The notes under the pieces: generated by a model
Database searches by the model: none
Told to the model about the DNA's origin: nothing
The model's input: only the letters and a program-made list of their open reading frames with translations
Shown: positions 61,318-64,000 of the stretch, one piece after another
How the letters are laid out: every line of letters begins with the position of its first letter
Numbering within the stretch: position 1 is the first letter of the stretch
Made by a program: the position numbers and the translations under genes
Assembly (NCBI RefSeq): GCF_001571305.1
Contig: NZ_BCTN01000008.1
Coordinates: forward strand, 62,001 to 126,000
Reading direction: 5' to 3'
Source: Erwinia persicina NBRC 102418
GTDB taxonomy: Bacteria; Pseudomonadota; Gammaproteobacteria; Enterobacterales; Enterobacteriaceae
DNA length: 64,000 bases

Positions 61318-62257
61318 CCATCTCATCAAATGAGTCATTTGCCCTGAAGCCCAGGCGATGGGCATAGCTGGCGTGGAAATCGCCCGGCCAGGAGTTGACG
61401 ATGTTGATAATGGCCTGGTCAGGCTGATAGCTGATGCGGGAAAGCACCTCTTCACCGCTGATACGCCGGAGCGAAGCCAGCATTTCCTCTACGGTCACTG
61501 ACAGTCCGTTCAGATTGATCACCCGCCCCTGATCCAGGTCTGCGCTTTTCAGTTCATGGCCGAGGATCAGCGCCTGTACCGCTCTGGCCGGAGACATCAG
61601 CCACAGCCGGGTGGCCGGGCTGACTGGGCAGTTAGCCTTCTCACCGTTGAGCGGTTCGCGAATAATACCGCTGGCAAAGCTGGAGGCAGCAGCGTTCGGT
61701 TTCCCCGGACGCACAACAATGGTGGGCATACGCAGGCTGCGTCCATCCAGGAATCCCCTGCGGCTGTAATCAGACAGGAGCAGGTCATTGATGGCTTTCT
61801 GCGTGCCGTAAGAGCTCTGCGGCCTCCACACCTGGTCGTCCGGCACTTTGTCGGGTAGCGCCCCGCCAAACACCGCGACGGAGCTGGTGGTGACCAGGCG
61901 CACGCACTGCGGTAAAGCACGCAGCCTTTCCATAATCTGACGGGCGGCATCCACGTTAATCTTCATTCCCAGGTCGAAGTCCTGTTCAGCCTGCCCGGAG
62001 ACGATAGCTGCCAGATGAAAAACGCTGTCCGTTCGCGCATCAATCAGGGTTTCCAGTTCGCTACGGCTGCTGATGTCCCCACAGCGTACGATGAGGCGCG
62101 GGTCTTCAATGCCGCTGACCGGGATGATATCAATGGCCGTGATCTGCTTAATGACCTGCGGTTGCCCGTAGGCATCGTTCAGCGATCCTTTTGCCAGCAG
62201 GGCCTGAAGCAGTTTTTTTCCCAGGAATCCGGCTGCGCCGGTGACAACGATATTCAT
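61283..62257 (-). CDS. denD: D-erythronate dehydrogenase-like NAD-dependent epimerase/dehydratase
   Basis: A 324-residue SDR-superfamily protein. The dinucleotide site is VTGAAGFLGKKLLQALL at the N-terminus; the catalytic serine and Tyr-xxx-Lys lie in TTSSVAVFG and SSYGTQKAINDLLL. The remainder (VVRPGKPNAAASSFASGIIR) is characteristic of the DenD group, which oxidises D-erythronate to 2-oxo-tetronate in four-carbon acid-sugar catabolism. Start 62257 has GAGGAA upstream. It follows the MFS transporter by 17 bp, one operon. The kinase (otnK/denK) and aldolase (otnC) of that pathway are not here. Confidence 0.82.
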   Translation of the reverse strand: MNIVVTGAAGFLGKKLLQALLAKGSLNDAYGQPQVIKQITAIDIIPVSGIEDPRLIVRCGDISSRSELETLIDARTDSVFHLAAIVSGQAEQDFDLGMKINVDAARQIMERLRALPQCVRLVTTSSVAVFGGALPDKVPDDQVWRPQSSYGTQKAINDLLLSDYSRRGFLDGRSLRMPTIVVRPGKPNAAASSFASGIIREPLNGEKANCPVSPATRLWLMSPARAVQALILGHELKSADLDQGRVINLNGLSVTVEEMLASLRRISGEEVLSRISYQPDQAIINIVNSWPGDFHASYAHRLGFRANDSFDEMVREYLAESDAA

Positions 62258-62274
62258 AGTGTTCCTCATTGATG

Positions 62275-63591
62275 TTAGCGGTTGACGATGCGACCGGGAA
62301 TGAAAAAGATGGCCGCCGCGCCCACGAACAGCGTGCAGGAGATAATCATCATGCCGGTCAGCGTAGAGTGTGTAAGGTCGGTCAGAATGCCCATCAGGTA
62401 AGGGGCGACAAATCCGGCCAGGTTACCAAAAGAGTTAATCAGCGCGATACCGACGGCTGCCATGGTGCCGCCGAGGAAAGCCGTCGGCAGGCTCCAGAAC
62501 AGGGGCAGGGTACTCAGCCCTCCCGCCGCGCCCAGCGTCAGGCCAAACATGGCGATAACCAGGTTGTCGCTGTAAAGGGCAGATATCACCATCCCGACAC
62601 CGCTGAGCACGGCAATGCCCGCCAGGTGCCAGCGGCGTTCACGGTGGCGGTCGGCGCTGCGCGAGGCGACGATCATCGTGACAATCGCCGCGGCATACGG
62701 GATCGTCGTCAGCAGACCGACGGTGAAGACATCCTCCACCCCGGCGTTGCGCACCAGCGTCGGCAGCCAGAAGCTGACGGTATAAAACCCGGCGATCAGG
62801 CAAAAATAGATAAAGGTTAACAGCCACAGCTTGCCGTTTCGCAGGACGCTGCTCATCGTCGCCTGCTCAGCTGTGGCGTCCTGCACGGCGTCTTCCTGCA
62901 GGCGGGTACGCAGCATGACTTTCTCTTCTGCGCTCAGCCAGCGGGCGTTTTCAATCCGGTCGGGCAGCAGGAAGAACACCAGAATGCCAATCAGCAGAGA
63001 GGGGGTGCCCTGAATAATAAACAGCCACTTCCAGCCGGCCAGACCGTGAGCGTTATGGAAATATTCCATAATCCAGCCGGAGAGAGGGCCGCCCAGCAGC
63101 CCTGATAGCGGCACGGCAGCAGCAAACAGAGCAAACATTTTTCCGCGACGGTAAGAGGGGAACCACAGGGAGAGGTAGAGGATCACCCCGGGGTAAAATC
63201 CGGACTCTGTCAGGCCGAGCAGGAAACGCACGGCATAAAACTGGAAGGGGGTGGAAACCAGCGCAGTCAGCGGAGCGATAATCGCCCAGGACGCCAGCAG
63301 TCCCGCCAGCAGGCGACGGGCACCAAAGCGGTGCAGCGCGATATTACTGGGGACCTGGAAGAAGAAAAAACCTATAAAGAAAATCCCGGCACCCAGTCCG
63401 TAGACGGTTTCAGAAAAAGCCAGGTCGCTGGACATTTGCAGTTTGGCGATGCCGACGTTAATCCGGTCGAGGTAGGCAAAAATATAGCTTACCGTCAGGA
63501 TCGGCAGGATGCGCCAGACGGCACGTTTCCAGGCATTCTCTTCTCTGTCGCTGACCACAGAAGAAGAGATAACGGCGTTGGGTGAGTTCAT
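62275..63591 (-). CDS. MFS transporter, anion:cation symporter family
   Basis: Twelve-segment permease of 438 residues. YIFAYLDRINVGIAKLQM at helix 1 and the loop SLWFPSYRRGKMFALFAAA are typical of the ACS family (phthalate, tartrate, galactonate and similar organic acids). Next to the DenD-like enzyme it probably imports a sugar acid such as erythronate or threonate. AAGGAA precedes ATG 63591. The 223-bp region upstream to mgtE is AT-rich, probably the promoter, with no regulator gene adjacent inside the window. Confidence 0.87.
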   Translation of the reverse strand: MNSPNAVISSSVVSDREENAWKRAVWRILPILTVSYIFAYLDRINVGIAKLQMSSDLAFSETVYGLGAGIFFIGFFFFQVPSNIALHRFGARRLLAGLLASWAIIAPLTALVSTPFQFYAVRFLLGLTESGFYPGVILYLSLWFPSYRRGKMFALFAAAVPLSGLLGGPLSGWIMEYFHNAHGLAGWKWLFIIQGTPSLLIGILVFFLLPDRIENARWLSAEEKVMLRTRLQEDAVQDATAEQATMSSVLRNGKLWLLTFIYFCLIAGFYTVSFWLPTLVRNAGVEDVFTVGLLTTIPYAAAIVTMIVASRSADRHRERRWHLAGIAVLSGVGMVISALYSDNLVIAMFGLTLGAAGGLSTLPLFWSLPTAFLGGTMAAVGIALINSFGNLAGFVAPYLMGILTDLTHSTLTGMMIISCTLFVGAAAIFFIPGRIVNR

Positions 63592-63814
63592 AGAGCTTCC
63601 TTTTCGGCTAAAGAGCAGGGCGATGTCCTTTATTCAGGCAACAGTTATCCTGTCCCGGGGCCCAGGCAATCCTGAGCCCCGGGAGGGGGGAAATAACGAG
63701 AAGGTTTGTTATTTTTTGTTAGATTAGGCGCTGAGGAGGGAGTTTTCTGCGTTATGAATCACAATAATAACCATTAATTATCATTTTATAACAATGCGCG
63801 TACTTTCTTAACAG

Positions 63815-64000
63815 TCAGTGGATCAGGAACAGGGTGGCAAGGCCGAGGAAGATAAAAAAGCCACCGGTGTCCGTCAGCGCGGTGATAAGGACGCTGGAAC
63901 CGACGGCCGGATCGCGTTTTAATTTGGTCATCATAAGCGGTATCAGCACCCCCATCAGCGCAGCCAGCAGCAGATTAAGTACCATCGCCAGCATCATGAC
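63815..64000 (-). CDS. mgtE: magnesium transporter MgtE, C-terminal end
   Basis: The last 61 residues of a membrane protein whose start lies beyond the window. VLNLLLAALMGVLIPLMMTK, the loop RDPAVGSSVLITALTDTGGF and FIFLGLATLFLIH match the final two helices of MgtE, including the VLITALTDTxGFF segment near the ion pore. MgtE imports Mg2+. Too little is visible to comment on its regulatory domains. Confidence 0.75.
   Translation of the reverse strand, partial: VMMLAMVLNLLLAALMGVLIPLMMTKLKRDPAVGSSVLITALTDTGGFFIFLGLATLFLIH

Noticed and set aside
63761-63789. AT-rich stretch resembling a Fur box upstream of the MFS gene
   Set aside because: Only a partial match to the 19-bp Fur consensus in a generally AT-rich spacer; not supported by gene content.

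Overview
The window looks like a chromosomal segment of a plant- or environment-associated member of the Enterobacterales, most like the Erwinia/Pantoea group (Erwiniaceae). Most proteins are close to E. coli orthologues in length and sequence, and gene order follows the E. coli purL-guaA neighbourhood. Differences from E. coli include a PilF/PilW lipoprotein gene before rodZ, an extra membrane PQQ glucose dehydrogenase, and a stripped-down isc locus. The genus is inferred from recall of gene content, not from a search. No rRNA, tRNA, CRISPR array, phage or insertion sequence was seen.

Layout. 1-2954: end of murQ, murP, pgpC and tadA (MurNAc recycling, phosphatidylglycerol-phosphate phosphatase, tRNA deaminase). 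2997-8609: mltF, divergent from the PurR-controlled purL. 8610-13239: the glmY small-RNA locus with sigma-54 and GlrR sites, then glrK-glrG-glrR and glnB. 13397-16473: a Tat-exported FAD oxidoreductase and a three-haem cytochrome c. 16564-21864: hmp, glyA, hcaT-like and csiE. 21988-23636: a DUF1007/NicO pair like the zinc importer ZevAB. 23713-30637: suhB, trmJ, iscR, iscS, pepB, sseB, sseA. 30820-39114: a very large alpha-2-macroglobulin with pbpC. 39335-49367: ndk, rlmN, pilW, rodZ, ispG, (sroE-like RNA), hisS, yfgM, bamB, der, yfgJ. 49626-57477: gcd, an unknown gene, xseA, guaB, guaA. 57572-64000: an accessory block with three small-operon genes (one SMI1/KNR4 immunity-like), a DUF3750 gene, a helix-turn-helix gene, a denD-like dehydrogenase with an MFS transporter, and the tail of mgtE.

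The strongest anomaly is the iron-sulfur assembly locus. iscR and iscS are present, but iscU, iscA, hscB, hscA, fdx and iscX, which lie between iscS and pepB in E. coli, are absent: pepB starts 190 bp after iscS. IscS also lacks the usual C-terminal tail, the region that contacts IscU, while IscR keeps all its cluster ligands and three abutting IscR-like sites remain upstream. IscS here probably serves tRNA and cofactor thiolation, with clusters for IscR, RlmN, IspG and others supplied by another pathway such as SUF. Other points to check are a possible RNA switch ahead of glnB, a 24-bp perfect palindrome ahead of glyA, a long glmY, the orphan immunity-like operon after guaA, and the predicted polyamine-oxidising electron-transfer pair.
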